Positions 9,455 to 18,506 of a stretch of DNA of 64,000 bases are shown here, piece after piece. A program made the position numbers and the translations under genes. The stretch comes from Halomonas getboli (GTDB taxonomy: Bacteria; Pseudomonadota; Gammaproteobacteria; Pseudomonadales; Halomonadaceae), in contig NZ_JALMEW010000007.1 of assembly GCF_023094245.1 (NCBI RefSeq), forward strand, positions 145,312-209,311, read 5' to 3'. Below the pieces are notes generated by a model. The model was not told the origin of the DNA. It was given only the letters and a program-made list of their open reading frames with translations, and did no database searches. Position 1 is the stretch's first letter; the number at the start of each line of letters is the position of its first letter.

Positions 9455-11032
9455 TCAGGCCTCGCGCTGGCCGTCGACCAGGCGGCTGACGCCGGCCGGA
9501 TTGCCGTCGCGCAGGGCCTCGGGCAGCAGGCCCTGCGGCAGGTTCTGGTAGCACACCGGACGCAGGAAGCGATGGATCGCTGCGCTGCCCACCGAGGTGG
9601 TGCGGGAGTCCGAGGTCGCCGGGTACGGGCCGCCATGGACCATGGCGTGGCACACCTCGACGCCGGTCGGCCAGCCGTTGGCCATCACCCGGCCGGCGCG
9701 GCGCTCGAGCGTCGGCAGCAGCGCACGGGCGGCGTCCAGGTCGGCGTCGTCCATCTGCAGGGTGGCGGTGAGCTGGCCTTCCAGGGACTCGGCCACGCGC
9801 TTGACCTCGTCGAGGTCGGCGCACTCGACCACCAGCGAGGTGGCGCCGAAGACCTCGGCCTGCAGCGCCTCGTCGCCCATGAAGTCCTCGGCGGCGGCCA
9901 CGAACAGCCCGGTCTGGCAGGCGTTGGGGCCCTCGCCGGCGTTGCCGCGGGCGACCTCGCGGGCCTTGCTGCTGGCGACCAGGCCGTCGACGCCCTGCAC
10001 GTAGGCGTCATGGATGCCCGGGGTCAGCATGGTCTGGGCCGCGGAAGCCTTCACCGCCTCGGCGGCGGACGCCACGAAGGCGTCGAGCGCCTCGCCCTTC
10101 ACGGCGATGACCAGGCCGGGATTGGTGCAGAACTGGCCGGCGCCCATGGTCAGCGAGCCGATGAAGGCCTCGCCGAGATCGCGGCCGCGGTTGTTCAGCG
10201 CTTCCGGCAGCAGGAACACCGGGTTGATCGAGCTCATCTCGGCGTAGACCGGGATCGGCTCGGGGCGCGACTGGGCGGCCTGCATCAGCGCGGTGCCGCC
10301 GCTGCGCGAGCCGGTGAAGCCCACCGCCTTGATGCGCGGGTCGCGCACCAGCGCCTGGCCGAGCTCGCGGCCGGAGCCGTAGAGCAGCGAGAACACGCCC
10401 TCGGGCAGCGCGCACTTGGCCACGGCGCGCTGCACTGCGCGGCCGACCAGCTCGGAGGTGCCGGGATGGGCGGCGTGGGCCTTGACCACCACCGGGCAGC
10501 CGGCGGCCAGCGCGGAGGCGGTGTCGCCGCCGGCCACGGAGAACGCCAGCGGGAAGTTGGAGGCGCCGAACACGGCCACCGGGCCCAGGGCGATGTGGCG
10601 CTGGCGCAGGTCGACGCGCGGCATCGGCTGACGCTCCGGCAGCGCCGGATCGAGGCGCACGTCGAGCCACTCGCCGGCACGCACCACGGAGGCGAACAGG
10701 CGCAGCTGGCCGCAGGTGCGGCCGCGCTCGCCCTCGAGGCGGGCGCGGGGCAGGCCGGACTCGGCCATGGCCCGCACGATGAGCTCATCGCCGATGGCCT
10801 CGATCTCCTCGGCCACGGTCTCGAGGAAGGCGGCGCGGGCCTCGAGGCCGGTCTCGCGATAGGCGTCGAAGGCGGCCCGGGCCAGCGCGCAGGCCTGTTC
10901 CACCTCGGCCTGGCCGCCGGCGGGATAGCCCGGGGACAGGGTCTCGCCGGTGGCGGGATCGACGGCGTGGATCGCCTTGCCGTCGCTGAGCACGGCCTGT
11001 TGGCCGATCAGTTGCTTGCCTTCCAGGGGCAT
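9455..11032 (-). CDS. xylA: Alpha-ketoglutarate semialdehyde dehydrogenase (NADP+-type aldehyde dehydrogenase)
   Basis: A 525-residue aldehyde dehydrogenase of the 2,5-dioxovalerate dehydrogenase group, the last step of the Weimberg pathway (alpha-ketoglutarate semialdehyde to alpha-ketoglutarate). Motifs: cofactor loop [10 protein letters not shown] (156-165), GFTGSRSGG (238-246), general-base Glu265 in YAEMSSINP, and nucleophile Cys302 in [10 protein letters not shown]. The name xylA is used in the Caulobacter sense, not xylose isomerase. The start ATG 11032 has GAGGAG upstream; an upstream TTG (11098) lies in the probable promoter. It is the first gene of a two-gene minus-strand operon with xylX. 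Confidence 0.88.
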   Translation of the reverse strand: MPLEGKQLIGQQAVLSDGKAIHAVDPATGETLSPGYPAGGQAEVEQACALARAAFDAYRETGLEARAAFLETVAEEIEAIGDELIVRAMAESGLPRARLEGERGRTCGQLRLFASVVRAGEWLDVRLDPALPERQPMPRVDLRQRHIALGPVAVFGASNFPLAFSVAGGDTASALAAGCPVVVKAHAAHPGTSELVGRAVQRAVAKCALPEGVFSLLYGSGRELGQALVRDPRIKAVGFTGSRSGGTALMQAAQSRPEPIPVYAEMSSINPVFLLPEALNNRGRDLGEAFIGSLTMGAGQFCTNPGLVIAVKGEALDAFVASAAEAVKASAAQTMLTPGIHDAYVQGVDGLVASSKAREVARGNAGEGPNACQTGLFVAAAEDFMGDEALQAEVFGATSLVVECADLDEVKRVAESLEGQLTATLQMDDADLDAARALLPTLERRAGRVMANGWPTGVEVCHAMVHGGPYPATSDSRTTSVGSAAIHRFLRPVCYQNLPQGLLPEALRDGNPAGVSRLVDGQREA

Positions 11033-11072
11033 AGGGGAGCTCCTCTCGTCGTGATGCTGACTTTGGGATGAA

Positions 11073-11099
11073 ATTGAACTAAGTGGAGGTATGTTCAAT
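11073..11099. promoter_or_regulatory. Inverted repeat ATTGAAC-N13-GTTCAAT upstream of xylA
   Basis: Seven-base arms (11073-11079 and 11093-11099) lie 41 bases before the xylA start. A CTTAGTT half-site on the minus strand inside it resembles the end of the xylB-side palindrome. A further small palindrome, CTTAC-CCT-GTAAG, follows at 11107-11119. These may bind the adjacent ROK regulator. Confidence 0.45.
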
Positions 11100-11165
11100 C
11101 TTTTTACTTACCCTGTAAGCGAGACCTTCGTCTAATGCGGCGCGAGGGCCGTGAGCCCCTGCGGG

Positions 11166-12359
11166 CTAGGCGGCGGCGTGAATGGTGTTGGCCAGCACCT
11201 CGGCGGCGGCACCGCGGGCAGCGGTGAAGGTGCTGTCGTCGATGATGCGCAGCGGGCGCTGCTGGGTCGTGCCGAGCAGGCGGTTCTGGTTGGCCGTGAA
11301 GTATTCCAGGGCCGGTTTCAGCAGCGGCGTGCCGAGTCGCGTCAGGGAGCCGCCAAGCACGATTTCGGCGGGGTCAAGGGTGTGGTGCAGGTTGAGCAGC
11401 AGGGTGCCCAGCGCCTCGCCGGCACGTTTCAGGGCCAGGCCGACCTCCGGCTCCCGCTGGCGGTGCAGCAGGGTGTCGACCAGGTCTTCCTCCTCGCCGA
11501 CCCCCAGGGCCGCGCGCAGTGCCCAGCCGCTGACGAGGGTCTCGGCGCAGCCGCGGTTGCCGCAGTGGCAATAGAGTCCGCCGGGCTGCAGGACGGTATG
11601 CCCTATCTCCCCGGCCAGGCCGTGCGTGCCGCGGGTGACCAGCGGCCAGTGGCCGCCGCCGACGATGCCGCTGCCGATCCCGGTCCCGGCGCTGACGTAG
11701 AGCAGCGACTCCGGAATCTTGTCGGTGCGGAAGTACAGCTCGCCGAAGGCGGCCGCCTTGGCCTCGTTGTCCAGCAGCCAGCGGCCGCCCAGGGCCGGCA
11801 GCTTCGTCCGCAGCAGATCGAGGAACCTCACGTCGCGCCAGCCGAGATTGGGCGCCAGATGCAGCAGCGGGCGGTCGGGGGCGATGGGGCCGGGAAGGGC
11901 GACGCCGAGACCCAGCAGCTGACGTTCGTTCAGTTCGGGATGGTCGATCACCTCGCGAATGAGCTCGGCGAGCGCCTCGGCGGTGGTGTCGGGAGCGTCC
12001 GGCGCCATGCGGATGTGGCGCTGGTGCAGCGTCTTGCCCGACAGGGTGCAGGCGATGACCTGCAGGCCGTGGACGCTGACCTCGGCGCCGAGCAGCACAT
12101 GGCGCTGATCGTTGAGGTGCAGCGCCCGGCCCGGTCGGCCGCCGCTGCTCTTGAGCAGCTCCCCTTCGACGAGCCATCCCTGCTTCAACAGCGTCTGAAC
12201 GCCTCCCCCCACGGTGGCCTTGGTGAGCTGTGCTCGCGTGGCGATATCGGCGCGTGTCATGCCGGGGGTGCGGCGCACCATTTCGAGAATGGCGCTGCGG
12301 TTGAGTCGCTTCAGGAAATGAAGGTCCCCCGCCTGGTGCTGATGGGAGGTGATGGTCAT
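11166..12359 (-). CDS. ROK family transcriptional regulator (XylR-like)
   Basis: A 397-residue ROK-type repressor: an N-terminal winged helix-turn-helix (about 20-65, recognition region [16 protein letters not shown]) joined to a sugar-kinase-like domain with GAGTGIGSG... phosphate-loop features near 223-235, GEIGHT (250-255) and the ROK zinc motif CHCGNRGC (264-271). ROK regulators such as Bacillus XylR and E. coli NagC bind sugars or sugar phosphates and release DNA. Lying inside the xylose cluster, between xylA-xylX and xylB, it is the obvious candidate controller of both sides. Caulobacter uses a LacI-type regulator instead. Inducer identity (xylose, xylonate or a later intermediate) is inference. 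Confidence 0.87.
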   Translation of the reverse strand: MTITSHQHQAGDLHFLKRLNRSAILEMVRRTPGMTRADIATRAQLTKATVGGGVQTLLKQGWLVEGELLKSSGGRPGRALHLNDQRHVLLGAEVSVHGLQVIACTLSGKTLHQRHIRMAPDAPDTTAEALAELIREVIDHPELNERQLLGLGVALPGPIAPDRPLLHLAPNLGWRDVRFLDLLRTKLPALGGRWLLDNEAKAAAFGELYFRTDKIPESLLYVSAGTGIGSGIVGGGHWPLVTRGTHGLAGEIGHTVLQPGGLYCHCGNRGCAETLVSGWALRAALGVGEEEDLVDTLLHRQREPEVGLALKRAGEALGTLLLNLHHTLDPAEIVLGGSLTRLGTPLLKPALEYFTANQNRLLGTTQQRPLRIIDDSTFTAARGAAAEVLANTIHAAA

Positions 12360-12484
12360 GGTGCGGCTTGGGATCGTCCGTCGTTGACGCAGGGCTTCGC
12401 CGGCTGTCGGCGGCGTGAAGGCCGATTATGACATCTGGGCGGTGGGGAGGCGATGTCATGGCGGTGCGCGTTCCGGGGCCGCTG

Positions 12485-12507
12485 CTTGGTTTGGTACCGA
12501 AACCAAG
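12485..12507. promoter_or_regulatory. Strong palindrome CTTGGTTT-N7-AAACCAAG
   Basis: Eight-base perfect arms (12485-12492, 12500-12507) around GGTACCG. It could be an operator or form a hairpin in the leader. No regulator is assigned; the half-site is unlike the TTAGT-type sequence closer to xylB. Confidence 0.5.
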
Positions 12508-12601
12508 ATAGAGGTTCGGGTCCTGTCCCGGAGCGCTCCGTCGCCGGGAGTAGACCTTTGTCTCATGGCAAACGGCCTGGGGGAAGCGGAATACTTGCCG
12601 C

Positions 12602-12622
12602 TTAGTAAGAGGTCTTAACTAA
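12602..12622. promoter_or_regulatory. Probable ROK/XylR operator upstream of xylB
   Basis: An imperfect palindrome reads TTAGT-AAGA-GG-TCTT-A-ACTAA, with one extra base in the right arm. The TTAGT/ACTAA ends are the same as in the known Bacillus XylR operator, and ROK proteins commonly bind such AT-rich palindromes. It lies 106 bases before the xylB start. Confidence 0.6.
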
Positions 12623-12727
12623 AGGCGGGCGCTTTTTGACGAGCGTCCTGCTGCCTTCGACCTCGGGTATCCCGCCCTGTCATCTCGGATCGACACCGGC
12701 ACAGGGCACAGCAGAGAGAGGTTCCGC

Positions 12728-13465
12728 ATGAATTCGGCTATCTATCCCAGCCTCACCGACAAGCGCGTGGTGATCACCGGCGGCGGCTCCGGCATCGGAG
12801 CGGCACTGGTCGAGGCCTTCGTCAACCAGCAGAGCGAGGTGCACTTCATCGACGTGGCCGAGGACGAGTCGCTCGCGCTGGTGGACCGGCTGGGCGGCAA
12901 GCCGACCTTTCATCGCTGCGACCTGACCGACCTCGAGGCGCTGTCGGCGGTCTTCCAGCGGATCGGGACCGTCGACGTCCTGGTCAACAACGCCGCCAAC
13001 GATGACCGCCACTCCCTGAGCGACATCACGCCGAGCTACTGGGACGAACGGATCGCAGTGAACCTGCGCCACGTGATGTTCGCCATCCAGGCCGCGGCGC
13101 CGGGCATGAAAACGCGCGGTGGCGGCTCGGTGATCAACCTCGGTTCGATCAGCTGGCATCTCGGCCAGGAGAGTCTGGCGATCTACGAAACCGCCAAGGC
13201 GGGTATCGAGGGCATGACGCGTGCGATGGCCCAGGAGCTGGGGGGAGACAACATCCGCGTCAACTGTGTGGTTCCCGGCAACGTCAAGACGCCGCGGCAG
13301 TCGCGTTGGTACAGCCCCGAGGACGAGCAGCAGATCGTCGCGGAGCAGAAGCTCAAGGTTCGGATCCATCCGCATCATATCGCCAGCATGGTGCTGTTCC
13401 TGGCCTCCGATGACGGCGCTGCTTGCACCGCGCACAACTACTGGGTGGATGCCGGGTGGTGTTGA
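12728..13465 (+). CDS. xylB: D-xylose 1-dehydrogenase (SDR family)
   Basis: A 245-residue short-chain dehydrogenase. The Rossmann glycine motif TGGGSGIG is at 17-24, a catalytic Ser at 140 or 142 (SIS) and Tyr153/Lys157 in YETAK. The sequence follows remembered Caulobacter XylB closely, including the start (AIYPSL) and VNNAANDDRHSL, YWDERIAVNLRH and CVVPGNVKTPRQ. XylB oxidises D-xylose to D-xylonolactone with NAD+, the entry step of the pathway. The name is used in the Caulobacter sense (not xylulokinase). It is the first plus-strand gene of the cluster, followed 84 bases later by the symporter gene. Confidence 0.9.
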   Translation: MNSAIYPSLTDKRVVITGGGSGIGAALVEAFVNQQSEVHFIDVAEDESLALVDRLGGKPTFHRCDLTDLEALSAVFQRIGTVDVLVNNAANDDRHSLSDITPSYWDERIAVNLRHVMFAIQAAAPGMKTRGGGSVINLGSISWHLGQESLAIYETAKAGIEGMTRAMAQELGGDNIRVNCVVPGNVKTPRQSRWYSPEDEQQIVAEQKLKVRIHPHHIASMVLFLASDDGAACTAHNYWVDAGWC

Positions 13466-13549
13466 ACCATTCAGGACGCAATGACGAGACGTCATCCGCC
13501 ACGTAGCCAGTCAATTCCCGACCATAACGCATAATGAAAGGGGGGTAGC

Positions 13550-14956
13550 ATGCCTCAAGACAGGTCTCCGCAACGTACGGCTTACATCTTCATCATCTGC
13601 TGTGTGGCTGCCATCGGTGGCTTCCTGTTCGGCTTCGACAGCGGCGTGATCAACGGCACCGTCGACGGTCTTCAGGAATCCTTCAATTCGGACAGCGTCG
13701 GCACCGGCTTCAATGTCGCCTCGATGCTGCTGGGCTGCGCCGTGGGCGCCTTCTTCGCCGGCCGGCTGGCGGATCGCTATGGACGTCGCACCCTGCTGAT
13801 CGTCTCGGCGGTCTTGTTCCTGGTGAGCGCCTGGGGATCGGGCGTCGCCGACGGCTCCCTGGAGTTCGTCATCTATCGCGTGCTCGGGGGCATGGCCGTG
13901 GGGGCGGCCAGCGTCATGACGCCGGCCTATATCAGTGAGGTCGCGCCTTCGCGCTATCGTGGCCGTCTGGCGACGATCCAGCAGGTGGCGATCATCGGTG
14001 GCCTGTTCGTCTCCTTCCTGAGCAACTATTTCCTGTCCGGCATCGCGGGCTCCTCCGTGTCCGAACTGTGGCTGGGCCAGGCGGCCTGGCGCTGGATGTT
14101 CTGGATGGAGCTGCTGCCTGCCGCGGTCTTCCTGGTGGCCCTGATGTTCATCCCCGAGAGCCCGCGCTACCTGGTGAGCGTGGGCAAGACGGCGCGTGCC
14201 GAGCGCGTGCTGAGCCTGGTGTCCGCCAGCGATCGGGTCACCACCAAGCTGGCCAATATCGAGGCCTCGCTGGAGCGCGATCGCAAGCCGAGCCTGCGCG
14301 ACGTGCTCGACCCCGTCAGCGGCAAGGTGCGCAACCTCATGTGGGTCGGCGTCGGGCTGGCGGTCTTCCAGCAGCTGGTCGGTATCAACGTGGTGTTCTA
14401 TTACGGCGCCGTGCTGTGGCAGTCGGTCGGCTTCTCGGAAAGCGATGCCCTGCTGATCAACGTGATCAGCGGCGCGGTCAGCATCGGAGCCTGTCTGGTG
14501 GCCATTGCCCTGATCGACAAGATCGGCCGCAAGCCGCTGCTGTGGGGTGGCTCGGTCGGCATGGCCCTGACGCTGTCGATGATGGCGTATGCCTTCGCCA
14601 GCGCCGACATGGTCGACGGTGGTCTCGAGATGTCGGATCACATGGGCACGATGGCGCTGCTGTCTGCCAACGCCTATGTGCTGTTCTTCAACGTCTCCTG
14701 GGGGCCAGTCATGTGGGTCATGCTGGGCGAGATGTTCCCCAACCAGATGCGCGGTTCCGGCCTCGCCATCTCGGGGCTCTGCCAGTGGATCGCGAACTTC
14801 GGTATCACGATGACCTTCCCGATCCTCCTGGCCTCCGTCGGCCTGGCCGGCGCCTACGGCTTCTATGCGCTGTGTGCGGCGCTGTCCATCCTGTTCGTGG
14901 TGAAGTTCGTCAGGGAGACCAATGGCAAGGAGCTGGAGGAGATGGCATACGAATAA
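13550..14956 (+). CDS. MFS sugar porter, probable D-xylose/H+ symporter
   Basis: A 468-residue, 12-helix major facilitator of the sugar porter family. Hallmarks are AGRLADRYGRRTLL after helix 2, PESPRYL before the central loop, QQLVGINVVFYYG in helix 7 and the second-half loop DKIGRKPLL. This family includes E. coli XylE, AraE and GalP. Its place between xylB and xylD strongly suggests xylose uptake, though specificity cannot be read directly. ATG 13550 has GGGGG at short spacing as ribosome binding site. A GC-rich hairpin follows the stop, before xylD. Confidence 0.87.
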   Translation: MPQDRSPQRTAYIFIICCVAAIGGFLFGFDSGVINGTVDGLQESFNSDSVGTGFNVASMLLGCAVGAFFAGRLADRYGRRTLLIVSAVLFLVSAWGSGVADGSLEFVIYRVLGGMAVGAASVMTPAYISEVAPSRYRGRLATIQQVAIIGGLFVSFLSNYFLSGIAGSSVSELWLGQAAWRWMFWMELLPAAVFLVALMFIPESPRYLVSVGKTARAERVLSLVSASDRVTTKLANIEASLERDRKPSLRDVLDPVSGKVRNLMWVGVGLAVFQQLVGINVVFYYGAVLWQSVGFSESDALLINVISGAVSIGACLVAIALIDKIGRKPLLWGGSVGMALTLSMMAYAFASADMVDGGLEMSDHMGTMALLSANAYVLFFNVSWGPVMWVMLGEMFPNQMRGSGLAISGLCQWIANFGITMTFPILLASVGLAGAYGFYALCAALSILFVVKFVRETNGKELEEMAYE

Positions 14957-14964
14957 GCCTGTTT

Positions 14965-14992
14965 CGCGCCGCCTGCCATCCGCGGCGGCGCG
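14965..14992 (+). other. GC-rich hairpin between symporter and xylD
   Basis: Nine-base arms CGCGCCGCC/GGCGGCGCG (14965-14973, 14984-14992) with a 10-base loop and no T-run. Without a U-tract it is more likely an mRNA stability or processing element setting relative expression of the two genes than a full terminator. Confidence 0.5.
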
Positions 14993-15038
14993 TCATGCCT
15001 CTTCAGCAACCGCTCTCCTCTATTGACGAGATAGTGTC

Positions 15039-16844
15039 ATGAACGACCTTGGTCACAAGATCACCCCCGACCGGCTGCGCTCGCGCGACTGGTTCGACAA
15101 TCCGGATCATCCCGGCACCACCGCGCTGTGCCTGGAACGCTACATGAACCAGGGCATCACCCTGGAGGAGCTGACCAGCGGCAAGCCGATCATCGGCATC
15201 TGCCAGTCGGGTTCGGACCTCACGCCCTGCAACCGCCACCACATCGAGCTGGTGAAGCGGGTCAAGGACGGCATCCGCGCCGCCGGCGGGGTGCCCTTCG
15301 AGTTCCCGCTGCATCCGATCCACGAGAACGTGCGCCGCCCCACCGCGGCGCTGGATCGCAACCTGGCCTACCTGGGCCTGGTCGAGGTGCTGCACGGCTA
15401 TCCGCTGGACGGCGTGGTGCTGACCACCGGCTGCGACAAGACCACCCCGGCCAGCCTGATGGCCGCGGCCACGGTCAACATCCCGGCCATCGTGCTGTCC
15501 GGCGGGCCGATGCTCAACGGCTGGCGCGGCGCCGAGCGCGTCGGCTCCGGCACCGTGGTGTGGGAGATGCGCAAGCGCCTGGCCGCCGGCGACATCGACT
15601 ATCCCGAGTTCCTCTCCAGGATTGCCGATTCCGCGCCCTCGGTGGGCCACTGCAACACCATGGGCACCGCCTCGACCATGAACTCGCTGGCCGAGGCGCT
15701 GGGCATGAGCCTGCCCGGCTCGGCGATGATCCCCGGCCCCTACAAGGAGCGTGGCGCGGTGGCCTACCAGACCGGCGAGCGCATCGTCGACATGGTCTGG
15801 GACGACCTGCGGCCGAGCGACGTCCTGACCCGCGAGGCGTTCGAGAACGCGGTGGTCACCTGCTCGGCGCTGGGCGGTTCCTCCAATGCGCCGATCCATA
15901 TCAATGCCATCGCCCGCCACGCCGGGGTCGAGTTCGACAACGACGACTGGCAGCGCCTCGGCCACGAGGTGCCGCTGCTGGCCAACGTGATGCCGGCCGG
16001 GGCGTATCTCGGCGAGGAGTTCCATCGCGCCGGCGGCGTGCCGGCGGTGATGTTTGAGCTGCTGAGCGCCGGCCGGCTCCACGGCGAGGTACCGACCGTC
16101 AACGGCCGCTCTCTGGCCGAGAACCTGGCCGGGCGCGAGACCGCCGACGACGAGGTGATCCGCCGCTACGCCAATCCGCTGGTCGAGCACGCGGGGTTCC
16201 TCAACCTCAAGGGCAACCTGTTCGACTCGGCGCTGATGAAGACCAGCGTGATCGCCGCGGACTTCCGCCAGCGCTTCCTCGAGGACCCCGAGGACCCCAA
16301 CGCCTTCGAAGGCAGGGTGGTGGTGTTCGACGGCTCCGAGGACTACCACGCCCGCATCGATGACCCGGCGCTCGGCATCGACGAACGCACCATCCTGGTG
16401 ATGCGCGGCGCCGGCCCGGTGGGTCATCCCGGCGGCGCCGAGGTGGTCAACATGCAGCCGCCGGAGGCGCTGATCCGCGCCGGCATCGAGTCGCTGCCGT
16501 GCCTGGGGGACGGGCGCCAGTCGGGGACCTCGGGCTCGCCGTCGATCCTCAACGCCTCGCCGGAGGCCGCCACCGGCGGGCCGCTGGCGCTGCTTCAGAG
16601 CGGCGACCGGCTGCGGGTGGATCTCACCCGCTGCGAGGTGACGCTGATGGTCGACGACGCCGAGCTGGCCGCGCGCCGCGAGCGCCTGGCGGCCGAAGGT
16701 GGCTATCGCTACCCGGACCATCAGACGCCCTGGCAGGAGATTCAGCGCTCGATGGTCGAGCCGCTGGACCGCGGCATGACCCTGGCGCCGGCGACGAGAT
16801 ATCGCGACGTGGCGCGGGTCAGCCCGCCGCGGGACAATCACTGA
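15039..16844 (+). CDS. xylD: D-xylonate dehydratase (IlvD/EDD family)
   Basis: A 601-residue iron-sulfur dehydratase of the IlvD/Edd family converting D-xylonate to 2-keto-3-deoxy-D-xylonate. Candidate cluster and metal ligands are Cys64 ([12 protein letters not shown]), Cys132 ([10 protein letters not shown]) and Cys205 ([14 protein letters not shown]). The N-terminal [13 protein letters not shown] and the C-terminal [20 protein letters not shown] match remembered Caulobacter XylD, separating it from IlvD and 6-phosphogluconate dehydratase. L-arabonate dehydratase is the nearest alternative, but the neighbouring XylB-type dehydrogenase favours xylonate. It is followed 20 bases later by xylC. 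Confidence 0.9.
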   Translation: MNDLGHKITPDRLRSRDWFDNPDHPGTTALCLERYMNQGITLEELTSGKPIIGICQSGSDLTPCNRHHIELVKRVKDGIRAAGGVPFEFPLHPIHENVRRPTAALDRNLAYLGLVEVLHGYPLDGVVLTTGCDKTTPASLMAAATVNIPAIVLSGGPMLNGWRGAERVGSGTVVWEMRKRLAAGDIDYPEFLSRIADSAPSVGHCNTMGTASTMNSLAEALGMSLPGSAMIPGPYKERGAVAYQTGERIVDMVWDDLRPSDVLTREAFENAVVTCSALGGSSNAPIHINAIARHAGVEFDNDDWQRLGHEVPLLANVMPAGAYLGEEFHRAGGVPAVMFELLSAGRLHGEVPTVNGRSLAENLAGRETADDEVIRRYANPLVEHAGFLNLKGNLFDSALMKTSVIAADFRQRFLEDPEDPNAFEGRVVVFDGSEDYHARIDDPALGIDERTILVMRGAGPVGHPGGAEVVNMQPPEALIRAGIESLPCLGDGRQSGTSGSPSILNASPEAATGGPLALLQSGDRLRVDLTRCEVTLMVDDAELAARRERLAAEGGYRYPDHQTPWQEIQRSMVEPLDRGMTLAPATRYRDVARVSPPRDNH

Positions 16845-16864
16845 GCGAGTCGGGAGAGGAAGCA

Positions 16865-17776
16865 GTGACGGAATCGACGATCCGGGTCGCGCTCGATCTG
16901 GACATGAGCCTGGGAGAGAGCCCGCTCTGGTCGGTGCGGCATCAGACGCTGTACTGGGTGGACATCAATCGCGGCCGCCTCTATGCCTGGCGGCCGCAGA
17001 GCGGCGACGCGCCGACCGTGGTGGAGCTGGGCGAGAAGGTGGGATGCATCGCCCTGCATCGGGACGGGCTGCTGGCGGCGAAGGCCTCCGGCATCGACCG
17101 GCTGACGCTGCCCCTGGACGGCCGGTACGAGCGGCTGGTCGACAACCCCGAGTGGCAGGCACGCGGCAATCGCTTCAACGACGGCCGCTGCGATGCCTCC
17201 GGGCGCTTCTGGGTGGGCACCATCGACGCCGACGAGACGCAGGCGACGGCGGCGCTCTATCACCTGGAAAACGGGGCGCTGCATCCACGCCGCTCCGGCA
17301 TCGGCATCGCCAATGGTCTGGCCTTCAGCCCTGATCGACGCTGGCTCTATCACACCGATTCGCTGACGCGGCGTATCCAGCGCTACCCCTTCGACGTCGA
17401 GAGCGGCGACCTGGGCTCGCCCGAGACCTGGGTGGACCTGGAGGCGCACGGGCTGCCCGGGGTGCCCGACGGAGCCGCGGTCGACAGCGACGGCAACTAC
17501 TGGAGCGCGCTCTACGGCGGCGGGCGCATCGTCTGCTTCTCGCCGCAGGGTCGGCTGATCGCCAGCCATGAGCTGCCCTGCCTGCACCCGACCATGGTGG
17601 CCTTCGGCGGGGCGGATCTGCGCACGCTCTATATCACGACCGCGACCCAGCACCTGGATGACGAGGCCCGCCAGCGCTGGCCCCTGGCGGGCAGCCTCTT
17701 CAGCATGACGGTGCCCACCCCGGGGCAGTCCGAGCCGGAGTGCGCCTCGAGCGCGCCACTCACCGACGCGACCTGA
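16865..17776 (+). CDS. xylC: Xylono-/gluconolactonase, SMP-30 family
   Basis: A 303-residue six-bladed beta-propeller lactonase of the SMP-30/regucalcin family, expected to open D-xylono-lactone to D-xylonate. Metal-site residues are visible: Glu18 in LGESPLW, Asn in RFNDGRCD, Asn in GIANGLAFSPD and Asp in GVPDGAAVDSDGNYW. The start is GTG 16865 behind GGGAGAGGA; there is no ATG that gives the family N-terminus. It completes the plus-strand xylB-symporter-xylD-xylC group. The last 20 residues extend past the propeller and look disordered. Confidence 0.88.
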   Translation: MTESTIRVALDLDMSLGESPLWSVRHQTLYWVDINRGRLYAWRPQSGDAPTVVELGEKVGCIALHRDGLLAAKASGIDRLTLPLDGRYERLVDNPEWQARGNRFNDGRCDASGRFWVGTIDADETQATAALYHLENGALHPRRSGIGIANGLAFSPDRRWLYHTDSLTRRIQRYPFDVESGDLGSPETWVDLEAHGLPGVPDGAAVDSDGNYWSALYGGGRIVCFSPQGRLIASHELPCLHPTMVAFGGADLRTLYITTATQHLDDEARQRWPLAGSLFSMTVPTPGQSEPECASSAPLTDAT

Positions 17777-17797
17777 CGCCTCGAGGTACCTCCCACT

Positions 17798-17816
17798 GCC
17801 GGCTCAGGGAGCCGGC
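17798..17816. terminator. Possible small hairpin between convergent xylC and HAD gene
   Basis: A seven-base stem GCCGGCT/AGCCGGC with five-base loop overlaps the end of the HAD gene, 22 bases after the xylC stop. There is no clear T-run, so termination is only suggested. Confidence 0.3.
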
Positions 17817-18481
17817 GTCACCTCTGCGGCCAGGGCGGCGATCGCCGCCGGCAGCTCGCAGGCATGGCCGATGGCGATGGCACCGTCGGGCGTGCCTTCC
17901 TCGTCGGGAAAGTGGTTCAGGTGCACCACATGCATGCCGGCCGCGAGGCCGGCCGCCACGCCCACCGCGGCATCGTCGATCACCACGCAGCGCTCGGGCG
18001 GATGGCCCATGGCCTCGGCGGCCTTGAGATAGAGCGCCGGGTCCGGTTTCCACACGCCCAGGGTGTAGGCGCTGAACAGTCGCTCGCCGAAGTGGTGGCC
18101 GAGCCCGGTGCTCTCCATGGCGCAGCGGATCTTTCGTTCCGGGCCGTTGGAGACCACCGCAAGGGGATGCTCGGCGAGGGCCTCCAGGGCCGCCGGCATG
18201 CCGTCGATCGCGGCCAGCTCCGCGCGCATCCGCGCCTCCATCCGTGCCCGCATCTCGTCCTCCACCACGCGGCGTTGAGCCTCGTCGAGGGCGCCGTGGC
18301 GGGCTTCCAGCGCCTGCACGATGGACAGGAAGCGCACGCCGCGGAACTCGTCCATGTACTGGCGGGCGGTGAAGGGCAGGCCGTGACGGGGCAGGATCTC
18401 GGCCATCACCTCGGCCAGCAGGATCTCGCTGTCGACCAGGGTGCCGTCGGAATCGAAGAGCAGGCAGAGGGGCTGGAGCAT
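17804..18481 (-). CDS. HAD family phosphatase, YieH-like (first copy)
   Basis: A 225-residue HAD phosphatase with nucleophile motif LLFDSDGTLVDSE (Asp10, Asp12), VVSNGP as motif II, Lys in WKPDP as motif III and VIDDAAVGVAAG as motif IV, plus an alpha-helical cap. The pattern VVSNGP..K...LFSAY..GVWKPDPALY resembles E. coli YieH, a 6-phosphogluconate phosphatase. It is the last gene of the kguK-kguD group, 25 bases after kguD. A paralogue lies at 21672-22358. The substrate is inferred from family and context only. Confidence 0.82.
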   Translation of the reverse strand: MLQPLCLLFDSDGTLVDSEILLAEVMAEILPRHGLPFTARQYMDEFRGVRFLSIVQALEARHGALDEAQRRVVEDEMRARMEARMRAELAAIDGMPAALEALAEHPLAVVSNGPERKIRCAMESTGLGHHFGERLFSAYTLGVWKPDPALYLKAAEAMGHPPERCVVIDDAAVGVAAGLAAGMHVVHLNHFPDEEGTPDGAIAIGHACELPAAIAALAAEVTPAP

Positions 18482-18506
18482 GGTGTCCTCGTGAGCGGAG
18501 TGAGCG

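Larger units (their letters stand above)
12360..12727. promoter_or_regulatory. Divergent control region between the ROK regulator and xylB
   Basis: This 368-base gap has no convincing gene. It holds two palindromes annotated separately (12485-12507 and 12602-12622) and a ribosome binding site (GAGAGAGG) just before xylB. I could not assign a good -35/-10 pair. Confidence 0.6.

Noticed and set aside
16499..16864. Extended N-terminus of the lactonase overlapping xylD
   Set aside because: The extra 122 residues are the out-of-frame 3' end of xylD; GTG 16865 has a good ribosome binding site and gives the SMP-30 start.
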